DNA of 64,000 bases from Pelosinus fermentans (GTDB lineage Bacteria; Bacillota; Negativicutes; DSM-13327), in NCBI GenBank assembly GCA_002434245.1, contig DJJR01000080.1:135619-199618 (forward strand), read 5' to 3'. The position numbers and the translations under genes were made by a program. Every line of letters starts with the position of its first letter. Positions within the stretch are counted from its first letter, which is position 1. The notes beneath the pieces were generated by a model. It ran no database searches and had not been told where the DNA came from. It saw nothing but the letters and a program-made list of their open reading frames with translations. This document shows positions 42,985 through 50,909 of the stretch, piece by piece.

Positions 42985-43947
42985 ATGAATGTAACCAAAA
43001 ACAAGCTTGTCATCGTTGGTACGGGTAATGTAGGTACGGCAGTACTAAATTGTGCTTTATCCTTTAATTTTGTATCCGAGATTGCCGTTATCGATATTAT
43101 TAACAAAAAGGCCCAAGGTGAGGCCTTGGATTCCACTCATGCAATACCTTTTTCCACCGGCGCAAATGTAAACATTCATGCCGGAACTTTTGAAGAATGC
43201 AAAGATGCCCGTGTGATTATCATCGCTGCCGGCCCCAGTATCATGCCGGGTGAAATTCCTGACCGCTTAACTCTTGCTGGCAGAAATGTAGCAGTGATGA
43301 AAGACGTAATGGCCTCCATTACCCAATACACCAAAGATGCTGTCATCATCATGATCACAAATCCTTTGGATATCATGGTCTACTATGCAGAAAACTTCTT
43401 CGGTTATCCCAAGAATAAGATCTTCGGTACCGGAACAACCCTCGAGACGGCGCGCTTTAGAAGCATTATGGCAAACAAATATAAGGTAGATCCTAAAAAT
43501 GTTCATGGCTATATGCTTGGCGAGCATGGTAATTCCGCATTCCCAGCCTGGAGCCTTGTCAATATCGCTGGAGTGCCCTACAATCAGCTAGACAGCTATT
43601 TTCAGCCAAAGGAGCCTCTAGATACAGAAAAAACAGCGGCTAGTGTTATCTCTGTCGCCTATGATGTCCTTAACCTTAAAGGCTGCACCAATTCCGGCAT
43701 CGCCATGGCTGCTTGTCATCTTGCCAGAGCAGTTTTATTTAACGAACGCAGCATATTCCCCGTCTCTACCACTCTGCAAGGAGAATATGACTTATACAAT
43801 GTTGCCCTGAGTCTTCCCTGCCTCATAACAGAAGAAGGTATCGAAAGACGGATTGAGATTGCCCTATCCGATGAAGAAATAAAAAAACTCCGGCATAGTG
43901 CCCAAAGTATCTCAAATGTCATGAAGTCAGTAGGACTGCTAAAGTAA
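42985..43947 (+). CDS. L-2-hydroxyacid (lactate/malate/hydroxyisocaproate) dehydrogenase
   Basis: 320 residues, LDH/MDH superfamily. NAD site VIVGTGNVGTAV, catalytic His181 in LGEHGNSAFPAWS, Arg157 in TTLETARFR. Unusual points: the Asp that pairs with the catalytic His (Asp168 in LDH numbering) is Glu154; the specificity loop GPSIMPGEIPDRL has Ile at the Gln102 position and two extra residues before Arg94, more like L-2-hydroxyisocaproate dehydrogenase. So a bulky 2-keto acid could be the substrate rather than pyruvate. GGAGGGAA precedes the ATG. Single gene. Confidence 0.85.
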   Translation: MNVTKNKLVIVGTGNVGTAVLNCALSFNFVSEIAVIDIINKKAQGEALDSTHAIPFSTGANVNIHAGTFEECKDARVIIIAAGPSIMPGEIPDRLTLAGRNVAVMKDVMASITQYTKDAVIIMITNPLDIMVYYAENFFGYPKNKIFGTGTTLETARFRSIMANKYKVDPKNVHGYMLGEHGNSAFPAWSLVNIAGVPYNQLDSYFQPKEPLDTEKTAASVISVAYDVLNLKGCTNSGIAMAACHLARAVLFNERSIFPVSTTLQGEYDLYNVALSLPCLITEEGIERRIEIALSDEEIKKLRHSAQSISNVMKSVGLLK

Positions 43948-43977
43948 ATAACTAAAAACAGCTACATAAAACAAATT

Positions 43978-44040
43978 TGAACTTTTTTTGTACACTCCTT
44001 TGTGTGCCGCATCAGTGGCATTGTGCCTTTGTGATTCGCA
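43978..44040. repeat. Intergenic repeat, family B, copy 4 (half element)
   Basis: The core TCCTTTGTGTGCCGCATCAG and TTGTGCCTTTGTGATTCGCA are kept; the left arm is reduced to TTTGAACTTT. Part of the 388-bp gap 43948-44335. Confidence 0.65.
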
Positions 44041-44086
44041 ATGTTTTGTATTTGTCTACTCCAAGATTTATAAATTCTAACATCGT

Positions 44087-44123
44087 AAAGAAAGCTGATG
44101 CCTTTTTGACATTAGCTTTCTTT
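44087..44123. terminator. Terminator-like hairpin between dehydrogenase and chemotaxis genes
   Basis: AAAGAAAGCTGAT pairs with ATTAGCTTTCTTT (one mismatch), followed by ATCTTTAT. Confidence 0.6.
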
Positions 44124-44335
44124 ATCTTTATATCGCTTGCCTGCATTATACTCATTCATACATACATATTTTTCCTCCCTAAGAAGGATTATTAGATAAA
44201 ATGTCATATATCTATAATTATGTAAAATTGTAAACTAGTACATTGCGTCATTGTCCCACTAATTTATACCCTATAACGCAGTATCAATCTAAATGTTTAC
44301 AATTTTATAGTTTACCTAGACTAGGAGGGAAAAGG

Positions 44336-46303
44336 ATGTCAATTAAAACGAAAACACTCCTTTTACTCGTGGCTGCCCTGCTCGTATCAGGAATCATCGT
44401 TGGTAGTACAGGAATTTATATGCTATATAAGCAAACCTTGAGCAGTACTGAGTTAGCCATGAATAATCAAACGGAGCAGCTTGCCGGTCAAGTAGAAGAT
44501 CTTTTTGAGGCTTTTGCGAAAAGTGGAAAAACTTATGGCCTTGATAGTGATCTGCAATCTAATAATCCTGCGCAAATACAATCTAAAATAAATACCTACT
44601 TTGGAGTTTCCTGGGGCATTGACCGATTAAATGTCCTTGATGTAAAAGGGATTCGAATTGCAATTGCTCCCTATGATGCTAAAGTAATTGGTGATAATTT
44701 GTCAGATCGCAAGTTTTTTAAGGATACCATAAGTACCCAGAAATCTCAACTTAGTGATATTATCATTAATCGGGTAACAGGCGTGCCCTCCATTATTCTT
44801 ACCCAGCCGATAACAGTCAACAATCAACTCACCGGGATGGTACTGCAAGCTGTCAACTTAGATACCCTGCAGAATTTTCTAGCTGAAATAAGAGTCGCAT
44901 TCTCAGGAATCGTTGCCATTGTTGCTGAAGATGGTACCTTAATCGCCCATACCAACAAAGAGATTATTAAGGAACAGAAAAAGATTCCTGAAAATTTGAT
45001 GAAGCGCTTCAAGGAGCAGCCAGGGCATCTACTATACGACAAAGATGTTTCAAACAATGACTCCATGATGCTGGCAGTTCCTATAAAGAATACAAACTGG
45101 CTTGCAATCGTAGCATTACCTACAACTGAATTTCGTACTGGCTTTTACTCGACAGTAGCATGGATGGTTACCTCTTTGTGCCTCGGCTTACTCGTTGTCG
45201 GCTTGATTGTTTGGAGATTTCTCTTCAAGACGTTACATCCTCTTGAAAGTCTGGTAGAAGAAGCTGCAAAAATATCCGAAGGAGATCTTACTCTTACCTC
45301 ACTTGGAATTCAGTCCAATGACGAAGTAGGTCGTCTAGCGCAAAGTTTTGAAAGAATGACAACGAAATTACGATCCCTTATGCAAAAAATAGCAGAAGCT
45401 ACAGAACAAGTTGCCTCTTCCTCAGAAGAACTAAATGCAAATGCTGAACAGTCATCACAAGCTGCCAATCAAGTCTCTGCTTCCATTTACCAAACTTCCC
45501 AAGGAGCAGAAAAGCAAACTGCAACTTCTGCCAATACCCTTGTTTTAGCAGAGCAGATTACCGCTGGTGCACAAAAAAGTGCACAAGACGTCAAACAGAC
45601 CTCTGAGATCACAGAGAAAGCAGCTCAAGCTGCATCCGAGGGCAGTCACGATGTGAGAGAAGCAATAAATCAAATGGATCAGATTCAGCGAACAGTAAAC
45701 TCGTCTTCTAATGTTGTAACAGAGTTAGGATATCGTTCAAAAGAAATCGGAATGATTATGGAAACAATCTCAAATATAGCAAAGCAGACAAATTTACTCG
45801 CTCTTAATGCCGCCATTGAAGCAGCTAGGGCCGGTGATCAGGGCCGCGGTTTTGCCGTGGTAGCCGAAGAAGTACGAAAATTGGCGGAACAATCACAATC
45901 CGCTACTGAAGAAATTGCAGAACTCATTCAAGATATACAAGAAAAAACACATCACGCAGTTCAGGCAATGACTGCTGGTACATCCGAAGCACAAAAAGGA
46001 ATGGATGCTGTCAATAAAGCCGGTAAAGCATTTAAAGAAATTGAACTGCAGGTTCAGGATATTGCTGTTATATCTAAAGAAACAGCAACTGAATTAGAAC
46101 GCTTAGTCATAAATAGTACACAAGTTCTTTCTGCTGCTCAAGAGGTTGACAGTATTAGCCGTGATATTGCTGCACAGACCCAAAACGTTTCTTCTGCTAC
46201 AGAAGAACAGTCAGCAGCCATGCAGGAAATATCCTCTTCCAGCCAAGGATTAGCCAATTTAGCTGGAGACTTGCAGCAATCCGTCCATCAATTTAAAATA
46301 TAA
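44336..46303 (+). CDS. Methyl-accepting chemotaxis protein with dCache sensor
   Basis: 655 residues: an N-terminal helix (about 8-30), a periplasmic double-Cache-type domain (35-275) with [20 protein letters not shown] and ADRKFF-like [10 protein letters not shown], a second helix (about 278-302), HAMP (303-355), and the signalling domain with the hairpin tip [42 protein letters not shown] split across 480-525. dCache domains commonly bind amino or organic acids. AGGAGGGAAAAGG precedes the ATG. No che genes are near. Confidence 0.94.
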   Translation: MSIKTKTLLLLVAALLVSGIIVGSTGIYMLYKQTLSSTELAMNNQTEQLAGQVEDLFEAFAKSGKTYGLDSDLQSNNPAQIQSKINTYFGVSWGIDRLNVLDVKGIRIAIAPYDAKVIGDNLSDRKFFKDTISTQKSQLSDIIINRVTGVPSIILTQPITVNNQLTGMVLQAVNLDTLQNFLAEIRVAFSGIVAIVAEDGTLIAHTNKEIIKEQKKIPENLMKRFKEQPGHLLYDKDVSNNDSMMLAVPIKNTNWLAIVALPTTEFRTGFYSTVAWMVTSLCLGLLVVGLIVWRFLFKTLHPLESLVEEAAKISEGDLTLTSLGIQSNDEVGRLAQSFERMTTKLRSLMQKIAEATEQVASSSEELNANAEQSSQAANQVSASIYQTSQGAEKQTATSANTLVLAEQITAGAQKSAQDVKQTSEITEKAAQAASEGSHDVREAINQMDQIQRTVNSSSNVVTELGYRSKEIGMIMETISNIAKQTNLLALNAAIEAARAGDQGRGFAVVAEEVRKLAEQSQSATEEIAELIQDIQEKTHHAVQAMTAGTSEAQKGMDAVNKAGKAFKEIELQVQDIAVISKETATELERLVINSTQVLSAAQEVDSISRDIAAQTQNVSSATEEQSAAMQEISSSSQGLANLAGDLQQSVHQFKI

Positions 46304-46347
46304 TCTTTCATCCCTAAAATAAACTTTTATCGTATAACCATTCATAG

Positions 46348-46390
46348 AAAAAACTGATCCCGATGTCACTATCAGGATCAGTTTTTTATT
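46348..46390 (+). terminator. Terminator of the chemotaxis receptor gene
   Basis: AACTGATCC pairs with GGATCAGTT and is followed by TTTTATTTTT. Confidence 0.85.
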
Positions 46391-46518
46391 TTTATAATAA
46401 AATGCTTAAATTAAGCTAAAAACAAGAAAATTTCTTCAAAAATTTTTAAAAAACATAATTATCTTTTTTTAATTTGTTCTTTCTTTTATTTTGTCAGGAT
46501 TACATATTTTCTCTGACA

Positions 46519-46547
46519 TTGAAAAACTTTGACCTTTTGACTATAAT
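46519..46547 (+). promoter_or_regulatory. Promoter of hsp20
   Basis: TTGAAA (46519-46524), 17-nt spacer, TATAAT (46542-46547). No CIRCE element is visible. The leader holds a small stem TTACA/TGTAA whose end touches the AAGGAGG site. Confidence 0.75.
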
Positions 46548-46624
46548 AGAATCAGAAGCAAGAAATAACTGCCTTTACTGGTAGTTACTAAAAAATTACA
46601 TCTTTGTAAGGAGGAAAAAAAAGT

Positions 46625-47068
46625 ATGTTCAATCTAGTTCCTTTTGGCAAAAATCATCCATTAGAAAAAAGGGAGGACTTCTTTAATCAAGTATTTGATA
46701 ACTTCTTCAGAGAGGATTTTTTTGCTCCTCTAACTAAAATCGGCAACGACTTTCGTGTCGATCTCAAAGAAGTAGAAGATTCTTATTTGATTGAAGCTGA
46801 TTTACCAGGTATCAAAAAAGAAGATATTGCATTACAATACGCAAATAACTATCTCACCATCATTGCCAAACGCCATTACAATGAGGAAAATAAGCAAGAT
46901 AATTATCTGCGCAGAGAACGCCGCTATGGTGAATTTCAACGCTCTTTCTACATCGGCAATGTCCAGGAAGACCGAATAGATGCTGAATTCAAGGACGGTG
47001 TTCTGATCATCACATTACCTAAAAAAGATAAAGCTGTTCAGAATGTCAGTTCCATTCCCATTCGTTAA
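46625..47068 (+). CDS. Hsp20/alpha-crystallin small heat-shock protein
   Basis: 147 residues: an N-terminal arm (1-40), the alpha-crystallin domain with FRVDLKEVEDSYLIEADLPG and IKKEDIALQYANNYLTI, the motif DGVLIITLPKKD, and a C-terminal IPI tail (SSIPIR) that mediates oligomer contacts. An ATP-independent holdase chaperone. AAGGAGGAAAAAAAAGT precedes the ATG. Monocistronic with its own promoter and terminator. Confidence 0.95.
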   Translation: MFNLVPFGKNHPLEKREDFFNQVFDNFFREDFFAPLTKIGNDFRVDLKEVEDSYLIEADLPGIKKEDIALQYANNYLTIIAKRHYNEENKQDNYLRRERRYGEFQRSFYIGNVQEDRIDAEFKDGVLIITLPKKDKAVQNVSSIPIR

Positions 47069-47102
47069 ACCCGTATGTCTCCTAAATAAATAATACGCTA
47101 TT

Positions 47103-47137
47103 AAGACTTGGTCTCGCTGCCAAGTCTTTTCTTTTTT
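47103..47137 (+). terminator. Terminator of hsp20
   Basis: AAGACTTGG-TCTCGCTG-CCAAGTCTT followed by TTCTTTTTT. Confidence 0.85.
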
Positions 47138-47315
47138 AATTACTCAATATCCAGCTCTGGAAGACTCCACACCGATACGCTGCCTCCGTTTACGGGAAAC
47201 GCGATATATAGATATATAAAAGCGAGATAGCGGCTAACCAGCCAACTATCCCACACTATACTTTCCCAAGGCTGCTAGTACTACTACCTCATTTGGTATG
47301 ATTATTTATGCAATA

Positions 47316-47546
47316 TTACCGAACAAATCCCATAATCCACAATAATACAATCGCTCCTATCGTTGCTGTAATGATTTCACCGATTGTCCCATAAGCATTT
47401 AAACCTAAAAGACTAAACAAGAAACCACCAACAAAAGATCCTATAACACCTACAATTAAATTGCCAACCAGGCCAAATCCTCTGCCGTCTGTAAGATTAC
47501 CGGCCAGCCACCCGGCTATAATTCCAATAATTAAAAACCAAAGCAT
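47316..47546 (-). CDS. GlsB/YeaQ/YmgE family stress-associated membrane protein
   Basis: 76 residues with three hydrophobic segments and the family pattern GWLAGNLTDGRGFGLVGNLI then GVIGSFVGGFLF. Members are often stress induced in Gram-positive bacteria, but their function is unknown. GGGGAGGGGGC precedes the ATG. A 40-bp perfect palindrome lies 18 bp upstream of the start. Confidence 0.9.
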   Translation of the reverse strand: MLWFLIIGIIAGWLAGNLTDGRGFGLVGNLIVGVIGSFVGGFLFSLLGLNAYGTIGEIITATIGAIVLLWIMGFVR

Positions 47547-47564
47547 ACTTGCCCCCTCCCCTTT

Positions 47565-47604
47565 TTCATTAACGAAAGAGGAAGCTTCCTCTTTCGTTAA
47601 TGAA
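47565..47604. promoter_or_regulatory. 40-bp perfect palindrome upstream of the GlsB-like gene
   Basis: TTCATTAACGAAAGAGGAAG immediately followed by its exact reverse complement. It lies between the coiled-coil gene and the GlsB-like gene, both read leftwards. No U-run follows on the minus strand (AAAAAGGGGAGG instead), so it is not a typical terminator. Confidence 0.7.
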
Positions 47605-47635
47605 TTTCTACTGGAAATTTCATATGTGATCCGGA

Positions 47636-47923
47636 TTACTTAAATCGAGAAACTGCTTTTTCAATTGAATCCTCCAGCTCTGCCCATGCTTTTTCAGTGC
47701 CTTCTTTTACATCGTCCCACGCATGGCTGCTAGTATCTTTAAGCTGTCCGTATTTTACTACGAACTCGTCTCTCTTCTTTTCTAGATTGTCCATTTGAAA
47801 CAGATATTCAGATTTCAGATCTGACTGAACCTCAGCAACTTTGGTTTTCAGATCAGCTAATTTAGCATTGTACTGTGCTATATTGGCCTCAATCTTTTCC
47901 AAATATATATTACGTTTTTCCAT
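47636..47923 (-). CDS. Small coiled-coil protein, sll1863-like stress family
   Basis: 95 residues, almost wholly helical with heptads (about 1-65: EKIEANIAQYNAKLADLKTK and onwards) and a tail SSHAWDDVKEGTEKAWAELE typical of apolipoprotein-like stress proteins. No signal peptide. Probably expressed with the GlsB-like gene 90 bp downstream. Function unknown. Confidence 0.8.
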   Translation of the reverse strand: MEKRNIYLEKIEANIAQYNAKLADLKTKVAEVQSDLKSEYLFQMDNLEKKRDEFVVKYGQLKDTSSHAWDDVKEGTEKAWAELEDSIEKAVSRFK

Positions 47924-47976
47924 CCTGCACTCCCCCTATTTCTTCATTACCTCTTCCCATTTACAATTAGGAAGAC

Positions 47977-48888
47977 CTATTCTACCGTTTCAATTGAGTG
48001 CAATATATCTCCGGTAAAACCAAGTTTTTTGGTACCATATATCCAAACGGTATCATCCTCTTCCATACTAACAGGTTTTCCCCAGCTAAGACGAATTTGT
48101 CCTTTGGTCATCCCTTCCTCTACAATACCGCTTTCGATCTTGTTCCACGCATCCAAGGACCAGCCAAAGCTAACTCTTGGGTCCTCCGTAAATAAAGCAT
48201 CTTGCCAAGGAGGAGTCTGGGTCAAAGAATCTACTGGCATATTGGTCCAACTGTAAGCAATAGGTAAAATCGCCTTTTCGCCATTTACGGAAAGTATCAA
48301 CCAAATGGGTTCTTGCGTTTGATTCCCCGTATACACATCAACCACTGTAGCTGGACTGCCTATTGCGGCTGCTACCGTTCCTGGCGTTGAATTTATACCG
48401 GGTACATATACACCTGACAGTTCTCTAAACTTAGGGTAAACAACTTTTCCCAAAAATTGTTCCTTGGCGTTCGTCAGATCTGCTGTTAACACCAAACCGT
48501 CTAATTGACCACGCATCGTGCGTCCCACCACTTTTTCTCCCGTATCCTTTACTGTCAGATAAACCAGATATTCATTCTGATAACCTGCTGGAAAAGATGC
48601 AATCTCTGTAACGACAGCCTCTTTGCCAACATGTGCAGTATAAGAACTGCGAACGGAACGATCACCACCAAACCCTAATTCTGCCTGATCGACTGGAAAA
48701 ATTTCATATCCTGCAGCCTGCTTATCTGCTGGCAAAGCAAGAAAGGTAAAACTATTTCCTCTCCATTGTTCTGTAGTCAGATTAACTGGAGCTGTTTCGC
48801 TGGAAACCGCTGCCCATGCAGCCCCTCCTACTCCAAATATTAATATTAAACTAAATAGTAAGATATTCTTCAAATTTAATCGTTTCAT
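47977..48888 (-). CDS. Secreted protein with C-terminal SmpA/OmlA-like motif
   Basis: 303 residues with a signal peptide (MKRLNLKNILLFSLILIFGV, cleavage near AAWA-AV), a beta-rich middle and a C-terminal stretch IVEEGMTKGQIRLSWGKPVS followed by DDTVWIYG. The G-MTK-Q-L-WG-P pattern recalls BamE/SmpA-like lipoprotein domains, though this protein has no lipobox. The ATG at 48888 has AAAGGAG; the frame upstream overlaps the control region. A Fur-like box lies 160-180 bp upstream. Function unknown. Confidence 0.75.
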   Translation of the reverse strand: MKRLNLKNILLFSLILIFGVGGAAWAAVSSETAPVNLTTEQWRGNSFTFLALPADKQAAGYEIFPVDQAELGFGGDRSVRSSYTAHVGKEAVVTEIASFPAGYQNEYLVYLTVKDTGEKVVGRTMRGQLDGLVLTADLTNAKEQFLGKVVYPKFRELSGVYVPGINSTPGTVAAAIGSPATVVDVYTGNQTQEPIWLILSVNGEKAILPIAYSWTNMPVDSLTQTPPWQDALFTEDPRVSFGWSLDAWNKIESGIVEEGMTKGQIRLSWGKPVSMEEDDTVWIYGTKKLGFTGDILHSIETVE

Positions 48889-49046
48889 CTTATATTCTCC
48901 TTTTTTATATTCATTGTCTATTTTTATAGGACAAAAACCTCCTGCGTATACAGGATGTATCTGTACACAGCAGATCAACTTTCCCATTTCTCGCGGAGGT
49001 TAATACTTTTTTATGATGTAAGAGACTTCTTATATTCACATTATAA

Positions 49047-49067
49047 TGATAATAATAATTATTGTCA
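49047..49067. promoter_or_regulatory. Fur-like box
   Basis: TGATAATAATAATTATTGTC plus A, a 21-bp near-perfect dyad with the Fur-type TGATAAT half-site. It lies in the 296-bp divergent gap between the secreted protein gene and the EamA gene, so it may control either. Confidence 0.6.
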
Positions 49068-49184
49068 AATAATAAATTCATTTTCCATTAAAATTTCTAA
49101 TTTATGAAAAATTTGTATTTGTGTTGTAAGCAGATCAGCTATCCAGTATAGTAGAGTTATCAGGTTACATCGGAGGTTTCGTCA

Positions 49185-50084
49185 ATGGATGATAAGGAAC
49201 ATAAGAATATCGCTTATGTGGCAGCTGTATTATATGCCTTTATTATAGGTTTCTCTTTTCTCTTCGTAAAATTAGCTTTAACAGTATCCGATCCCATCGA
49301 TACTCTCGCTCATCGCTTTACTGCGTCTTTTCTGGCAATTTTGATTCCCGTCCTTCTTGGCAAAATCCCTTTAAGCTTTACGACAAAAGATATGATTCAG
49401 ATTCTCCCCCTGGCACTTTTATATCCAGCACTCTTCTTCGGCTTTCAAATCTCAGGGCTGGTATATACGACCTCTTCTGAAGCTGGAATTATTCTGGCAT
49501 CAACTCCAGTACTCACAATGTTTTTAGCCTCTTATTTCTTAAAAGAAAAAAATAATTACTTGCAAAACCTTTCCCTTGGCTTATCCGTGGCAGGGGTTAT
49601 CTACATTCTTGCCATGAAAGGTGCTTCTTTTGAAACCGATCAAGTTCTAGGAACTTCACTGCTCTTGCTATCTTCTTTTTCCTTTGCTGGCTACAGTGTA
49701 TTAGCCCGACCATTAACCCAAAAGTTTAAGCCACTGGAGTTAACCTTCATCATGCTTACCATTGCTTTTATTACCTTCAATTTATTAGCACTTATACGCC
49801 ATGGCCTAAATGGTACGATTAACGAGTACTTTCACCCCTTATCAGAGCCCATCTTTCTCATTTCTATTTTGTACTTAGGCGTCCTGTCCTCTTTAGGAAC
49901 TTCCTGGTTATCCAATTACGTGCTATCTAAGATTGAAGCATCCAAAATGAGTGTATTCGGCAATTTAGCTACCTTGATTTCTATGATTGCAGGAGTTATC
50001 TTTCTACAAGAGCAATTGGAATACTATCATATTATTGGTGCCATTATGATCATTGCAGGTATCCTTGGTACAAATCTGCTATAA
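49185..50084 (+). CDS. EamA/DMT family exporter
   Basis: 299 residues with ten membrane helices in two EamA repeats; the first repeat ends with SGLVYTTSSEAGIILASTPV then LTMFLASYFLKEKN, the second with FGNLATLISMIAGVIFLQE. Drug/metabolite transporter superfamily, usually exporting amino acids or metabolites. CGGAGG precedes the ATG. Monocistronic. Confidence 0.92.
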   Translation: MDDKEHKNIAYVAAVLYAFIIGFSFLFVKLALTVSDPIDTLAHRFTASFLAILIPVLLGKIPLSFTTKDMIQILPLALLYPALFFGFQISGLVYTTSSEAGIILASTPVLTMFLASYFLKEKNNYLQNLSLGLSVAGVIYILAMKGASFETDQVLGTSLLLLSSFSFAGYSVLARPLTQKFKPLELTFIMLTIAFITFNLLALIRHGLNGTINEYFHPLSEPIFLISILYLGVLSSLGTSWLSNYVLSKIEASKMSVFGNLATLISMIAGVIFLQEQLEYYHIIGAIMIIAGILGTNLL

Positions 50085-50115
50085 GACTACTTTTCTAATC
50101 TTTTTAGAAGGGCAA

Positions 50116-50150
50116 AAAAGAGCACGACTCGTTGTGAGTCGTGCTCTTTT
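50116..50150. terminator. Bidirectional terminator between convergent genes
   Basis: AAAAGAGCACGACTC-GTTGT-GAGTCGTGCTCTTTT, a perfect 15-bp stem with T-runs both ways, between the EamA and PEBP genes. Confidence 0.92.
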
Positions 50151-50159
50151 AATACCTTC

Positions 50160-50660
50160 TTAATTATAGTAAATGCCTTTCAACGTATAGTGAGCCAAAA
50201 CATGCCCTTCCATGACCTTATAGAGTTCGTTCACATAAAAACCCTCTTGTAAATCCAATGAACGATCTAATGCAAAAACATGTATTTCATAAGTGTGAGG
50301 TTTATCAGGAGGCATTGGCCCGCCATATTTGGCAGCCTCATATTTTCCTAGCGGCTCTGCCAGTAAAGCACTAGACCAGCTATTTGTACCTTGAACAAAT
50401 TCTTTGGTATTCACACTTGCATTTTCCCCTAATGAATCACTTGTTAGATTTGCAGCAGACCAATGTATCCAAGAAAATCCGGTAGGAGGTATTGCATCTT
50501 TATCTTCCATAAGAATCGCAAAAGTTCTCGTATTTTGAGGATACTCTTTGATTTCTAGGGGTAAAGAATAGGTTGGCATACCCTTAAAAAACTGTTCTCC
50601 ATACTTTCCATATTTCTTATCAATAATACCATTGACAATACCAGTACTAGTAACAATCAT
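50160..50660 (-). CDS. YbhB/YbcL (PEBP, Raf kinase inhibitor-like) protein
   Basis: 166 residues of the phosphatidylethanolamine-binding protein family: TRTFAILMEDKDAIPPTGFS then WIHWSAAN (the DPD-like ligand pocket is here EDKD), YGGPMPPDKPHTYEIHVFAL. Bacterial members are small soluble proteins of unclear ligand. AAAGGGGACTAG precedes the ATG. Monocistronic. Confidence 0.92.
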   Translation of the reverse strand: MIVTSTGIVNGIIDKKYGKYGEQFFKGMPTYSLPLEIKEYPQNTRTFAILMEDKDAIPPTGFSWIHWSAANLTSDSLGENASVNTKEFVQGTNSWSSALLAEPLGKYEAAKYGGPMPPDKPHTYEIHVFALDRSLDLQEGFYVNELYKVMEGHVLAHYTLKGIYYN

Positions 50661-50823
50661 AATACTAGTCCCCTTTCAATTCTCTCTTTACCAATAAATG
50701 TATACCAAAATCATAAAACAGTAAAGTACATTTTAATTATATCCGATTCCGTTCATTATCTTTACCATCACAGAGCTATTTTAAAAGAAGGATTTATTTG
50801 CCGTTGAATTTCGTATGCAGATA

Positions 50824-50849
50824 GCAGTATATATATTATTATATACTGC
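50824..50849. terminator. Hairpin past PTS operon 2
   Basis: GCAGTATATA pairs with TATATACTGC, followed on the plus side by CATTTTTTATA. Confidence 0.45.
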
Positions 50850-50869
50850 CATTTTTTATAGCTTAGATA

Positions 50870-50909
50870 CTGTGTATGATAAGTATTGAAAGCTTAATAT
50901 CATACACAG
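50870..50909. terminator. Hairpin overlapping the end of the PRD regulator gene
   Basis: CTGTGTATGAT pairs perfectly with ATCATACACAG; the right arm includes the last codons and stop of the regulator gene. Confidence 0.5.
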
